A DNA stretch of 64,000 nucleotides from Allium sativum. Its lineage: Eukaryota > Streptophyta > Magnoliopsida > Asparagales > Amaryllidaceae. Each line of letters opens with the position of its first letter. The first letter of the stretch is position 1. Both the position numbers and the translations under genes were made by a program. The notes beneath the pieces were generated by a model, which was not told the origin of the DNA, searched no databases, and was given only the letters and a program-made list of their open reading frames with translations. Positions 1 through 12,143 of this stretch are shown in pieces. Location of the stretch: NCBI GenBank assembly GCA_030737875.1, contig CM060924.1:146748197-146812196 (forward strand). Reading direction: 5' to 3'.

Positions 1-431
1 TGCAAGTTCATATGCAATATGTTATGCAAGTCATGTGCGATAATATGCAAGTTTGGGTTAAATATAGTTGGGTTAATATATGCTCATGTATGCAAGTTGA
101 CATTCTCTTAACCCATGACAAAGTTATATGCTAAGATTTGGTTAAACCCATGATGTTGTGATGGATCTTCCCTTTTATTATGTCGTGAAATGAAAACGAT
201 TTGCGTGGGGAACGATGGGGTTAATAAAGATGTTAATAAAAGTATGATTGGGTATGATTAAGCATACCATAAAAACAAATTAACATAAGTGGGAATTTAC
301 CTATTGAGTTAGGTCTACCCCATGGGAATTTACCTATTGAGTTAGGTCTACCCATGTTATGAAAAACTTGATATTAATTAGGGATAATTAATATAAATTA
401 TGGGGGTGATTAATTAGGTGTAATTAATCGA

Positions 432-530
432 CTAAGACACGAGGTTGGACTCAGTTGTAGCGTAAAACTGCCCGGACCCAACCGGCTTAACCAGTTGCTA
501 CAAATGTTAGCCCAATGTGAGAGGTCTTAG
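432..530 (+). repeat. LTR hairpin unit a (family A, first copy)
   Basis: Nested inverted repeats: CTAAGAC (432-438) pairs with GTCTTAG (524-530), and TTGTAGC (455-461) pairs with GCTACAA (497-503). They surround a CCGG...CCGG apical segment. The related unit b follows within 30 bases. Confidence 0.7.
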
Positions 531-555
531 GCACAAACTAAATACGTGATTAATG

Positions 556-654
556 TAAAGACACGAGGTTAGACTCGGTTATGACATAAGGCTGCCCGGA
601 CCCAACCGGCTTAACCAGCGGTCATAAAAGATAGTCTAATGTGAGAGGTCTTTA
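556..654 (+). repeat. LTR hairpin unit b (family A, first copy)
   Basis: TAAAGAC (556-562) pairs with GTCTTTA (648-654), TTAGACT (569-575) with AGTCTAA (633-639), and TTATGAC (579-585) with GTCATAA (621-627). The stems differ in sequence from unit a, but each remains complementary. Confidence 0.7.
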
Positions 655-2099
655 TGAGGATCACGGTCTTAATTAATTAAGAAACACTTAACCATATAAG
701 CATGTAGTGGGGCTTGAGGGTTAAGTGGGTGCCTTGGGTGGCATGAGAAAACTAGTGGGTTGCCTTGGGTGGCAATAGAAAACACGATTAGAATACTTAA
801 CCAAAGTGGAACATGTAATTAAACATGATTGAGGGGTTAAGTAAGTGCCTCGGGTGGCATGTGGGAATTAAGTAAAGGACTTGGGTGTCATGTGGAAATC
901 TAGTGGGTGCCTTGAAAGGTAATTAAAATATGATTAATGACTTAACCAAAGTATTTATAACATGTAAGTAGACATGGTTAAAGGGGTTAAGTGGGATACA
1001 CTAGATAAAAAAATAACAAGCTTAGGTGGTAGCTTGTGGGGGCCCATCTCAACCAATATCCCAAACGTATCTTTGTGGGCTCGACCCAAGTCGGGTGATG
1101 GGACACGCATATTGGGCTTGACTATAAGAGGCCAAAAACGGGTTAGCGGTGGCAACGTAGGACCAACGGGTTTCATATGCGTGTGTGGACCCGGGCTGGT
1201 TAGTAAATCGTTGTTACATCGTGTAGATATAAAGCCGTGCACCGTTGATATTATCAGGTTGCCACTTTGGGGAAATGATACACCCCATTGTGGGACCAGC
1301 ACGGGTATCTACGTTAGGGAGCCGATCGCTTGGGAGTAGTGGGTACACCTAGTAATGATAGGGGCAGACGGCACCTATGTAGGGGTACTAGAAACTACTG
1401 GGTAAAAATTACTAAGTACATTTAGTGGGATCAACCTTTAAGTAGGAATTAATCTTAGGTAGGTAAAACTGGTGTGGTGCAGTGTAGGAATTATCTTTGA
1501 ATAAGTCTGGGGCGGTGTAATCTAGTAATTATCCTTGGGTGGATAAATGCGTCTTTACGGTGATCTTAGTTTATCCTAAGTTTACCAAGCTGCTTAGTGT
1601 AGCCATTCATCCCCAGTCGTTACCGTATATCAACTTATGTCTTCTCTGGTTATTTTAATGATTGTATTGTTAGGGTTATAGGACTCACTCAGACTTATGT
1701 CTGACCCCGTTGTTTTTATCTTTTTCCCCCAACCCCAGGTTATTAGAGTGGGCCTGGTGCTAGTGGGCTTTGATCTGATTGCTGTATCTATCCTATGGAG
1801 CTTGGACCTCTGAAGTGAAGCCGAGCTTATCTTTCCTTTTATGGCTATTAGTTATGTAGTGGGATTATGTACTTCTATTTTATCAAGATGGATATTATGT
1901 ACTTGACTTTGGTTTATGGTTTTGTGATGTAACCAAACATGTATTACTTTCCGCTGCAATGAAATGATGTTTTAAATTTTCAAGTATTACTTATATCTGT
2001 CTTGTTGTAATTTTACTGTTCTATATTCACTTAAAATACTTCACCGAAACTAAGGCATTCCCCTGGTATGAGTGACCTTAGCGGACGTGGGGTGTTACA

Positions 2100-5000
2100 A
2101 TAACGATATATATATAAATCGTTAATCAAATACTGATTCTGTTTAACAAAATATTTCATATTGAAATGAAATCGATGTTAATTATGTTGTTTAACATCTG
2201 TGATGCAGGGAAACAGGTTGGAGGAATCCAACTGGATTCCTCAACATTTATTTTACTGTTTTCATATATTGTAATATATGATGTGATATAAAATCTGTTG
2301 ATGATGATGTGTGTTTAAATGATATCGATCATTGTGATTTGGTATTTTAAATACCGTAAGAAATACTGGCATGCAGAAAAGGGATTTTCAAAGTATATTT
2401 TGAAAATAAATTAATTATATAAAATCAATGGATTTTATATATAAAAGGAAAAAGGATTTTATGTAAGGAAATAATTATAAAATCAAAAGAGCTAAAAAGG
2501 AAAATATTTGTAAAACAAATATAAAGGAAATTATTTGAAAAACTAATATAAAGGAAATTATTTGTAAAACAAATATAAAGGGAATATATTTGTAAACCAA
2601 ATACAAAGGAAGATATTTGCAAAACAAGTAGAAAAAGAAATATTTGTAAAACATTTACAAATAGAATTGAAAGGGAAATATTTGTAAAACATTTACAAAT
2701 AGATTTAATGGAAATATTTATTTATAGGAAATAAATAGAAAGGTGAAAATGAGATATTTATTTGTTAAATAAATAGAAAGATGAAAAGGAGATATTTATT
2801 TGTTAAATAAATAGAAAAGATAAAAGAAATATTTAGTTGTTAAATAAATAGAATTGAAAAGGGAATAGTTATTTGTTAAGTAAACAAATAGAAAAGGAAA
2901 TGATTCAAAGGAATAAATCAAAAGAGTTAATTCAAAAGAGTAAATCGAAATGAGTTAATCGAATATTAGTTATTCGATTAGAGTAAATCGAATAGAGTAA
3001 TAAGTAGAGTTAACCAGTTAGAGTTAATCAGTTAGAGTTAACCAGTTAGAGTTAAATCGATAGAGTTAATTAAATAGAGTTAATCAAATTTGAGTTAATC
3101 GAATATTAGTTATTCGAATTAAGTTAAAAGGAGTTAATCGATGTTAGTTTAATCGAAAGGAGTTAATCGAATATTAGTTATTCGAGTTAAGTTAAAAGGA
3201 GTTAATCAATGTTAGTTTAATCAAAAGGAGTAATCGATGTTAGTTTAATCGAAAGGAGTTAATCGAATTTAGTTATTCGAAAGTGAGATTATCGAATATA
3301 AGTTATTCGAAAGGAGGTTATCGAATATAGCGTATTCAAAAGAAAGAGATCGAATATAAATTATTCGAAGTGAGTTAATCGAATATTGGTTATTCGAAGG
3401 GAGTTAATCGAATACTGGTTATTCAAAGGGAGTTAATCGAATATTGGTTATTCGAAGTGAGTTAATCGAATATTGGTTATTCGAAGTGAGTTAATCTAAT
3501 ATTGGTTATTCGAAGTGAGTTAATCGAATATTGGTTATTCGAAGTGAGTTAATCGAATATTGGTTATTCGAAGTGAGTTATCGAATCTAGTTATTCGAAA
3601 GGAGTTATCGAATCTAGTTATTCGAAAGGAGTTAATCGAATATAGTTTATTCGAATAGAATTAAAGGAGTTAATCGAATATAGTTTATTCGAATAGAATT
3701 AAAGGAGTTATCGAATATAGTTTATTTGAAAGGAGTTAAGTGAAAAGAGTTAATCAAAAAGTATTAATCAAATAGAGTTAATCGATTAGAGTTAAATAAA
3801 AAAGAGATAATCCAATAGAGTTAATTGATAAGAGTTAATTGAATAGAGTTAGTCGAATATAGTTTATTCGAAGAAAGGTTTTTCGAATCTAGTTATTCGT
3901 AAGAGAGATTATCGAATATAGTTATTCGAAGGGAGGAGTTATCGAATAGAGATTTATTTGAAAGAGAGTTACGTAAGGAAGTTTGTTAAGGTTTAAAAGA
4001 TAAACTTTGCCTATTCTGAAGTTAAAGCATTGTTCAGTTAAGGTCTGAGAGGTAAGTATACCCCAACTTGATTGACTTCCTTCTTAACTAAGGAATGCCT
4101 GAGGTTTGATAGTGAATGATGGTTAAATGAATTTAATAAATGGTTTGAGTTAGCATGGCGATGTTAGATTTAAACATCAGTTTAAATCCAGCGAAGGAGC
4201 TTTGGAAATGTTTTCCAAAAAAGAATCAGAAATGTTTCTGATAATAGAAACTAAGAAATGTTGAATATATGGAAACATGAGATAAGTGAATTAATTTAAA
4301 AGGGTTAAATGTTCAATGATGATTGATCGATATAATTTCCATTTGGAAATAATATCGTTGTTTGCACACGTGTTTTTCTTTGATAGTTAACTCACCGACT
4401 ATCAAAGTTTTTGACCATTTTAACGTTGTTAATATGGAGAGACCGATTGGATTATTATCCGAAGAACCACTCTGTATTGGCATAAGCGTTGTGAATCATA
4501 TATGCCAAAGATAATTGAAGATGGAGTAAAATGCAAGGGCTGTTGTATAAATCTTAGGTAAAGATTGCCTAAGATGGATGTATTGAATAATGCCTTCGGT
4601 TTGTCCAGTCCCAAGACGACCTGTATGGAAGAATGTCTGACAGAGTATATCTAATAGATCGCGTAAGTTGATCTCTTCAAACGTATTAACGTTTGGTGGC
4701 GGAGGAATTCGTTTCTCTTAGCTGTATACCTATGGTATTTTTGGGGAAATCAATTTGTAATTTGGCGGGTATGATGATGTGACATTCAAAGTGAATAAAC
4801 GTGTGATCTGTCAGAGATAAGCATAGCTTCTAACCTCACAACTGGGAAATGATAAAAATTGGGCAGACAACATGGCTATGTAGGATGCACCTATTAGGGT
4901 GTATAATCACCTGATCTAGAGTTTCATTTACTTCTAAAAATCTATTGTTGATGTTGTCCCATTCGGGAAACGGTTGCTGATCCCAACCGTTGGTGATATA

Positions 5001-5801
5001 CATTCGATACACTCAAGCGAAATGAGTGGTCGGTCATGTATGGCTGGGTTGCAAGATGTTCTTGTTGAACCCAGTGTATTCCTCTCTAGATGTACACTAG
5101 CGAAAGGTGGTTCCATACCTTGTCATAGTTGGAAATCCATTACCCAATACGTGCTTGCGGTTTTGATTGTATATTATATATGTAGAACGTGAAATGAAAG
5201 AATTTCTGCTAGATGATTATTATATTATGGTTGATAGACATTATTATAATATCAAAAGGTTTTTGATATAAAGGCATTTGGGTTCTCATAAGGGAAAAAC
5301 CCGTTCCGTTATACGGAGTGGTCTTATGAGATATCATTTACTTGCTTGAACCATTTCAAACTGTTTTACTCACACTAGTCCCATGACTGACCCAGAGTTT
5401 ATTTTGTTTTGTTTTCCCTAAACTCTTGGGTGCCCAATTTTGTACAGGCAGTCAAGTAGTCGGGATTTACATATACTTGAAGAGCTGGAGCAGGAGGCTT
5501 CAGGATCATATAGCTGTTGTTTATTTCCGTCGTGTTGCAAGTGTTGTACTTGATAATGATATGTATATTCAAGTAAAACCTTTTATTTCAAGGATATGTT
5601 ATCTACTATATGTTATTCGTTCCGTTGTGAGATTCGTGTTACTCTGATGTTGTGTTCTTCTTCTTCTTCTATTCTAAGTTTCTATCTTATCTATTCTCAC
5701 CCTCTAATTTCTTTCATTAACCGTCCGGTATTTTCGACTCTTGATGTTCAATATGTGTGGTATATCGGATAATCAAGGTCGCTAATTTTCGGGTCGTTAC
5801 A
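2100..5801 (+). mobile_element. LTR copy of family C (3' part), with expanded minisatellites
   Basis: The last 650 bases match the reverse complement of the solo LTR at 26724-29564. Shared blocks are the TCACACTAGTCCCATGACTG segment near 5370, the GGGTGCCCA...GGCAGTCAAGTAG segment near 5428-5460, and the end CGGGTCGTTACA at 5790-5801. The start is not visible, presumably because the family A LTR inserted into it. Between about 2500 and 3960 it holds an array of palindromic minisatellite units described separately. I see no gene: the longest open frames (such as 5426-5647) lie in the part aligned to the other LTR and are not shared. Confidence 0.7.
2500..3965 (+). repeat. Array of palindromic minisatellites with changing stems
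   Basis: Consecutive sub-arrays of roughly 25-35 bp units, each holding a short inverted repeat. Examples are ATATTTG/CAAATAT (2504-2522), TATTTGT/ACAAATA (2641-2663), TATTTATTT/AAATAAATA (2755-2775) and, repeated many times from about 2955 on, TCGAATA/TATTCGA (for example 3379-3397). Spacer text is GAGTTAATC-like. The solo LTR of the same family has one isolated palindrome of this kind (TTTATTTAC/GTAAATAAA, 27307-27332) but no array, so the expansion is specific to this copy. Confidence 0.8.
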
Positions 5802-6240
5802 ACATGTTTTGAGAGATTTGGATCAAGATTAGAAGAGGAAGGATTAAACATAATAAGGATTTGAGGCAAATCAGAAGAGAGATCTGAATCCTTACCAATA
5901 TTAGCATTTGACTGAATCTTCAAAGCGTTTGACGGAATGCCTGAACCATAATTTACAACAGAAGCATCAACAAATTTACTAGATTGATTACAATCAACAT
6001 GAGCATCTAATACGAGAAAGGGTGATTAATTATACTAAGAAAAGCAGAATCCAAAAGATCATTCAACATATCAGAAACAATCAACGAGGATGACAAATCA
6101 AGATCAAAAAGGGACACGGACGGAGGATCGGAGGGGGGGTCAGGGGGAGGAGGACGAGGAGGAAGAGGGGGGAAGGAAGACGAACCAATAATCGATGAAG
6201 ACGAACCAAGATTGGAGGAGGAGGACGCCATTTTCAAAAG
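5802..6240 (-). pseudogene. N-terminal fragment of a LINE ORF1-like reading frame
   Basis: On the minus strand a frame starts at 6237 with a serine-rich stretch, then a proline-rich stretch (6115-6170) and a leucine/serine/aspartate-rich part, and stops at 6007. One base shift later the neighbouring frame continues in similar composition (SNANIG..DLSSDLPQILIMFNPSSS) until it meets the end of the family C LTR at 5801. Plant LINE ORF1 proteins often begin with such low-complexity Ser/Pro text ahead of DUF4283, but no DUF4283 or zinc knuckle remains here, so the assignment is inference. It looks cut by the LTR insertion; the rest is not in the window. Confidence 0.35.
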
Positions 6241-6553
6241 GATTTTTTCAAATTGTATTTATATTTTGAAAACAAAACGAGATGTACAGTGACATAAGTT
6301 AGCCTATATACAAAAAACAATAAATTATATGGTATAGAAAAGCAAACAAAATGCATTTTGTAATTTTAAAAAAAAAACATGATTTACAATGGCTATTTCC
6401 ATGGTTCCTCTTCTCTGTCGTTTCTGAAGCGATTTTCCTCCCTTCCTTGTACTGAATAGCTAATCGGTTTCTTCAGTCTTTCTCTTCCTTTTCCCTTTCC
6501 GCAGCCTTGCAGCGCTCTCTGGCTCCCGTTATCCCTTTGATTAGGGTTTTAGA

Positions 6554-8702
6554 TTGGGCATGATTTTCGGCGACTTCGTGGTTTTGGGTTCCATTTTACG
6601 TCCAAGCCCCTCGATTCAGGCTATGTATGATGCTCTCGAGGTGGTGGCTTGTGGGCCGATTGTGGTAGAGGTTGCAAGCCAAAGCTCTGTTCTTGTTCGA
6701 TTGGTTACTCTCTTGTCTTTCGAAGCCTTGTTGCGTCATCGCTATGTGTTAGTGGATGAGGCTTTTATGGAGATTAGCCCTGTTTTTTCAGGCTCTTTGG
6801 CATCGCTTCCTCCGCCTATCCGAGGTGGCTTCTCTTCAGCGATGCTCAGTTCCTCCTTGCCTCCCGGCTGCTCTAACAGTTGTGACAAAGGGGATTTCAT
6901 CACCTCTTTTGTCCCATGCATGTTGTTCAAAGGTCAGCGTAATTTAGTGGAAGCTCGCCAGGATTATCTAGAGGATTCTGGTTTCTTAGTGGGCTCATTG
7001 CCTTGTGGTGGTTTATTAGTAACAGACAGCGTCGCTGCTCTGATTCCGGGTGGTAGAGGAGTTGGGGATTTGACCACCCCAGCTCCCTCTCTTCCTGCTT
7101 TAGTTCCAGTGGTTTCTGCTCCTATTCTACTGATCCCGAAGTCTAGTTTGAAAACCAAAACATCTAGCCCAAAGCGTTGGCGTAGACATTCTAGTCGTTC
7201 GCAGAGGCCCAAATTGTCTTTGGTTTCATCTACTTCTAAGGAACGGGTTAATGAAGTAGCCGATCCCTGCTTGCTGCTGGATGTGGGAGCGCAGGCCCCC
7301 CTGCTTTGGTGCTTTCTAACAGTTTCGGTGTTCTCACATCTGAACCGTCTTTGGTAGATGTCGTGTTGCATGGTTGCTCGTCTATGGATCTAGTGGGGTT
7401 GGGAGGCAGCTGCAGTGGCCTATGTTAGGCTTCCTCGTCGCTTTGCGTGCACTCGGTAGGATCTGAGTTGTAGCCACATCTTCCGATGTCAGGCGAGGTA
7501 ACTCAGCCCAGGCGGTTGTCAGGGGCTTTGAGTGAGATCAATGGCTGGGTATCTTCGCTGTTGGATGGCTGGCAGGTACGGGTTTCTCCTTTTTTAGCTG
7601 TTTTGTGACTGTTTTCGATGTTGCCTCTGGCTCCTTTTCTTTGTGGTTAGATGGTGTTGATCTTGTGGTTTTGAGCCATAACAGACTTTGTTCTGTGCTC
7701 CTTGACCCACTGTTTTGTTGTGCCACTTTTTTGGCATTGTCTGATACGGTTCCTTGTTGGCCTTTTGCTGTCTTTGGTGAGTGGTGGGTTATTGCCGGTG
7801 TCCCTTTGTCTGGCGTTTTAGTTGTGATTGGAAATATGTTTGGGTTCTTTTTTCATGGGTATGTCAAGCATCCAGCCTTCTTTGGTTGGTTCTGTGCTTG
7901 GCTGATTGGCAATGTCCCTTGGCTGCTTCTCATTGTTTTTTGGATCGGTCTGCTATGGCTTTGCCAACTCGCCGTATTTTTAGCGTCCATTCGTTTGGAG
8001 CACGGCAATGTTTATTATATATTGTTCGTGCTCAACCTCCCATCGGTTAGGTTATGGTGGTTTATAGGTTTGGTTTATCGTCCAGTCGGTACACGGTTGT
8101 TGCCTGGCGTTCGTTATCCCCGTAGTGAGACCATCGATGATGGTCACTATATGGAGAAAACGAGTACCGCCATCTGTGAACCCGTGTCGATTTGTCGGAT
8201 CTTCGATTTCTTGTTGGCTTGCTTTCGGCTCGCTAGGTTTAGTCCATGTCGGTTTCTCTCTCCTTTGCTGAGTTGTCAATTTAATGACTACTTAGCTTCG
8301 AGAGGAACCCTACATTATTTTGGAGCGCACTTTAGTCGCGTTTCTACACTCCCCACCCTTCCGCTCTCCCCCCTAGTGCGATCTTCCCCGCCTCATTTTG
8401 TCCACTCCATCCCGTTGCTTAGTACGGCTGAGCTATCGATCATCAATGATCACTTATCTCGCCTAACTAAGAATTCTTGCAGGTTGCGGCCGTCTTCTCC
8501 TTTGTCTTGTTCGAGTGTCGAGGTGTCTACAGGACACCTCGATACCGAATTGGTGAGTGAGTGCTCTTCTTCCATTCCCTTCCGTTCTTCGCGTGGTAGA
8601 CCGAGATCGGTTCCTCGCACTCCCCGCACCATCCGCATGCGCTCTATAGCGGCGTTTGAGCAGATCGTAAGATCTACTCGACACACGCTATATCTTATCT
8701 GA
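6554..8702 (+). pseudogene. ORF1 region of the LINE, not recognisable as a domain
   Basis: Two long frames lie between the leader and ORF2: 6554-7357 (267 codons) and 7605-8702 (365 codons), in different phases. The first has a basic tract near its C-terminus (SSPKRWRRHSSRSQRPK); the second ends in RGRPRSVPRTPR-like basic text just before the ORF2 start. Position and basic C-termini suit a LINE ORF1 nucleic-acid-binding protein, but I do not see a DUF4283 core or CCHC knuckle. The composition of 7600-8100 (Phe/Trp/Leu-rich) suggests an out-of-phase reading of decayed coding DNA. Treat both as remnants, not proteins. Confidence 0.35.
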
Positions 8703-8738
8703 TCCTTCTCTTTTCTCCTCCTTCGGAAGTTCTTCTCA

Positions 8739-11700
8739 ATGGCGAATATCTTGTTCTGGAATGTTCGAGGAATCGGTAACGATGCGTCTTTGGCGAGGCT
8801 CAAACACATTGTTACGAAGCACTCGGTATGTCTTGTAGCACTTATCGAGCCATTTTTGGGTCAGGAAGAGGTCACTAAGTCTGTTCTTTAACTTGGCTTT
8901 GGTGGTGCCTTAGCCAATGTCTCCAACAAGATTTGGATTCTTTGGTCAAAAAACGTCAAGGTTAGTCCTGTTTTTGACTCAAGTCAACTTCTGTCGGTAG
9001 TTGTTTCTTCCTCGTGTTTCCCTTCTTCTTTTCTTTTCTCGACGGTTTACGCTAGGTGTGACCGAATTGATCGATTGGGGCTTTGGTCCGACATCCTATC
9101 TCTCTCTGATCTTGGATTCGATGTCTCGGTGTTAGGCGGCGACTTTAATATTGTAGCCAGCCAGGTTGAGAAAAGAGGTGGATCCTCCGTTAACCGAGCG
9201 GCGGTTGCGGACTTTAACTCTTTTATAGTCAGCTCTGGTCTAACGGAAGTTTCTTTTCAAAGTTCGGCGTTCACTTGGTGTAACAACCAGGACGGTCAAA
9301 ATCGTATTCTCTCCCGTTTGGATAGAGTATTCGGATCGGAAGGTTGGTTCAATCTTCCGCTCAGTTACTCTGTTTCTCATCTTCATCGAACTTTTTCGGA
9401 CCACGCACCGATGATCCTTCGATGCTCTCCTCTTTCCCTCTTTGGGCCTTCTTCTTTTAGGTTCCAGAGCATGTGGCGATCCCACCACGCCTTCCATCAG
9501 GTAGTGGTGGATTCCTAGAGCTCGCCCGTTCAAGGCTCCCCCTTCGTTGTTTTCTCTCGTAAGCTGAAGCGCCTCAAGGCTTGCCTTAAAGCTTGGAACG
9601 TTCAGATTTTCAAGAACATCTTCGACCGCGGTAGGGTCGCCGAAGAGAATCTTATCTTAGCAGAAGCCTCTTTTGATGAGGATCCCTCTTCTTCTAATAA
9701 GAAGGCTTGGGCGTTAGCCCAACTGGCCTTTTCTTCGGAGCTCCGTATTGAGAATGACTTCCTTCGTCAGAGGGCTCGGCTCAAGTGGGTCGTTGAAGGC
9801 GATACGAACTCTAAGTTTTTCCATTCTACGATCCGAAAGAAGAATAATCTCCTCTCTGTTCATCTGATTCAGCGCCCTGATCTTTCTTTAACCTCCTCTC
9901 CTGACGAGGTTAAGGAGACGATTTTGTCTCACTTCCGCTCTTTCCTGGGCATTCCTTCAGTTTCCGTCTCTGATCCTTCGCTTTTAGCTAGTATCCCTAG
10001 GTTGATCCTTCTGACTGATGACGTTGACCTAGCTGTTCCTCCTTCCTCCGATGAAATTCGGGCTAGCGTCTTTGCTCTCAGTAAGGATAGTGCTTGTGGG
10101 CCTGATGGTTTTAACGGAGTGTTTTACAGGAGTGTTTGTCCAATCATTCAGGCGGATTTTTGTCTTGCCATTCAATACTTCTTCTCCAGTGGAGTTCTTC
10201 CCATGGGATGGACATCCACCAATCTTGTTCTTATCCCCAAGTGCGAAAACCCCCGCAATTGCGCAGATTTTCGTCCAATTAGCTTATGTAACTTCTCCAA
10301 CAAGGTAATTTCCAAGATTTTAACCTTGCGATTGGCTCCTTTCCTAGATCGTATCATCTCTTCCTCGCAGGCTAGTTTCGTTAAAGGACGTTTGATCACT
10401 GACAATGTCCTATTAGCCCAAGAACTGATCTCCCAGATCGATCGTAAGGTCAGGGGTTCTAATGTGGTCGTCAAGCTGGATATGGCGAAAGCTTATGACC
10501 GCATGTCGTGGTTTTTCATCATCAAGGTTCTGAGGGCTTTCGGGTTTCCGAAATCCCTAATCGACCTTATTTGGAGACTTATATCTAATTGTTGGTTTTC
10601 CGTTCTTATCAACGGATCAGCCAACGGTTTCTTCAGATCCGGTCGTGGTCTACGACAGGGGGACCCCCTATCGCCGACTCTTTTCGTTATAGCGGCTGAG
10701 GCTTTTGTGAGAGGATTGCATTCACTTACGATAGCAGGCCAGATTCAAAGATTTGGCATTCCCAACGGATGTCCCCTTATCTCGTCCTTATCCTTCGCGG
10801 ACGACATCATCATTTTCACTAATGGCGACCGTCGCTCCGTCCGCCACCTTCTCAGTTTCATCCACCTTTACGAGAGGTGCTCGGGCCAACTTGTTAACGC
10901 TGCTAAGAGTTGTTTCGTTCATGCGAAAGACTTGTCAGTGGAAAGGTCCTCTTGGATCGAGAACCTTACCGGCTTCAAAGATGCCTCCCTTCCTTTGCCT
11001 TACCTCGGTATTGTCCTTTACCGAGGCCGAAAGCTTAACTCTATCTTCGATCCCCTAACCGACAAAGTAAGGGGTAAGATTGTTAAGTGGAATGCGACTC
11101 TTCTTTCGCAGGCAGGAAGACTAGTTCTAATAAGGTTTGTTCTTGACTCTATAGGATCTCACGTCTTCGCTGCTATGACTCCCACTTCTTCCTTCTTTCG
11201 CTCTTATCGATCCTTGGCATCTGCCTTTTTCTGGGGTAAAAAAGACAATGCCAATCGTCATCACTGGATTTCTTGGGACGTCGTATGTCGGCCCAAAAGT
11301 GAAGGAGGCCTTGGCCTTCGAAATCCTAAGGATACTTGCATTGCCTATGCTTGTAAGTTGTGGGTAAGGTTTGGAGCTAATGACTCCTTATGGGCGAATT
11401 TTCTCCATGCTAAGTACCACAGGCTACTAGCCACGAATTTCACCGGGGTTCCGTCCTACGCTAGTGAGACGTGGAAACGTATGCAATCCGCGAAGTCCTT
11501 ATCTAACGCACATGGTGGTGGGTCAGGATGGGATGGTGGTCCTTTCTCTATCAGGGCGGCTTGGAGTTCGGCTAGGAGCCCTAACCCAACTCTCCCTATG
11601 TTTTCTTTCATCTGGGACGTCCGACTTCTTCCGAAAGTGTCCTTGTTTATGTGGAGAACTTTTCATGGAGGGTTGCCACTAGACGATAATCTTCAGAGGA

Positions 11701-12143
11701 TTGGCATCCCGATCGTTTCCCGCTGCAGGTGCTGTGGTACAGGTGACACAGAATCCAGTGCTCATTTGTTCTTCTTAGGCTACTGCGCAGTAGCCGTTTG
11801 GAACTACTTCGGAAATCTGATTGGACTCCAAGGTAGTGCCACTTCCCTGGTAGAATTACCGAGAGACTGGTGGTCCGGCATCTCAGGCAAATCGGTCCGC
11901 TCATCTCTTTTCCGTCTGATTCCTTGCCTTATTTGCTGACACCTCTGGTGTGCGCGGAACAAGGCCGTTTTCGACGAGTCTCCTATGGACCCGTCCACCA
12001 TCATCCGAAAGGTACGGAATGACGTTTTCATTTCCTTTCGAGGTAGGCCTTTCAATGGAGCTATTAGCTCCCGATTATCTCAGTTGGCGAGGATCTTCGA
12101 TATATCCTCCTGTCCTCCGAGTCCGCGAGCGGGAATTGGTTGA
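8739..12143 (+). pseudogene. LINE ORF2: endonuclease, reverse transcriptase, zf-RVT
   Basis: One frame of 1134 codons from ATG 8739 to TGA 12141-12143, broken only by three stops: TAA 8889, TAG 9516 and TGA 11937. It starts with MANILFWNVRGIG, the usual plant L1 endonuclease opening. GDFN (about 9137) and SDHAPM (about 9397) are endonuclease residues. RT motifs follow: QASFVKGR (10370), DMAKAYDRMSW (10480), GLRQGDPLSP (10650) and FADDI (10797). Then comes the GGLGLRNP thumb motif (11307) and the zinc-binding cluster CRCCGTGDTESSAH (about 11725-11766) typical of zf-RVT. It would nick target DNA and prime reverse transcription of the LINE RNA, but the stops make it inactive. The TGA sits in CLIC-HLWCARNK, where Trp (TGG) is the likely original. 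Confidence 0.9.

Larger units (their letters stand above)
1..2099 (+). mobile_element. 3' part of a Ty3/gypsy chromovirus LTR, family A
   Basis: This stretch aligns by eye, block after block, with the LTRs of the element at 16196-30818: the ATGCAAGT-rich start, the pair of hairpin units (432-530 and 556-654), the GTTAAGTGGGTGCCTTGGG repeats and the final GGGGTGTTACA at 2089-2099. The 5' part of the LTR lies outside the window, so I cannot tell a solo LTR from the 3' LTR of an element extending to the left. It seems to have landed inside the family C LTR that follows. No PBS follows position 2099, so it is not a 5' LTR. Open frames inside (for example 974-1339) are fortuitous, since the matching LTRs carry them differently. 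Confidence 0.85.

Noticed and set aside
6554..8702. Two long frames as host genes
   Set aside because: They sit exactly in the ORF1 place of the LINE, in different phases and without recognisable domains; host origin is not supported.
9240..9533. Minus-strand frame of 97 codons within the LINE ORF2
   Set aside because: Shadow of the endonuclease coding frame on the plus strand; similar shadows occur over RT and in Ty3-1 pol.
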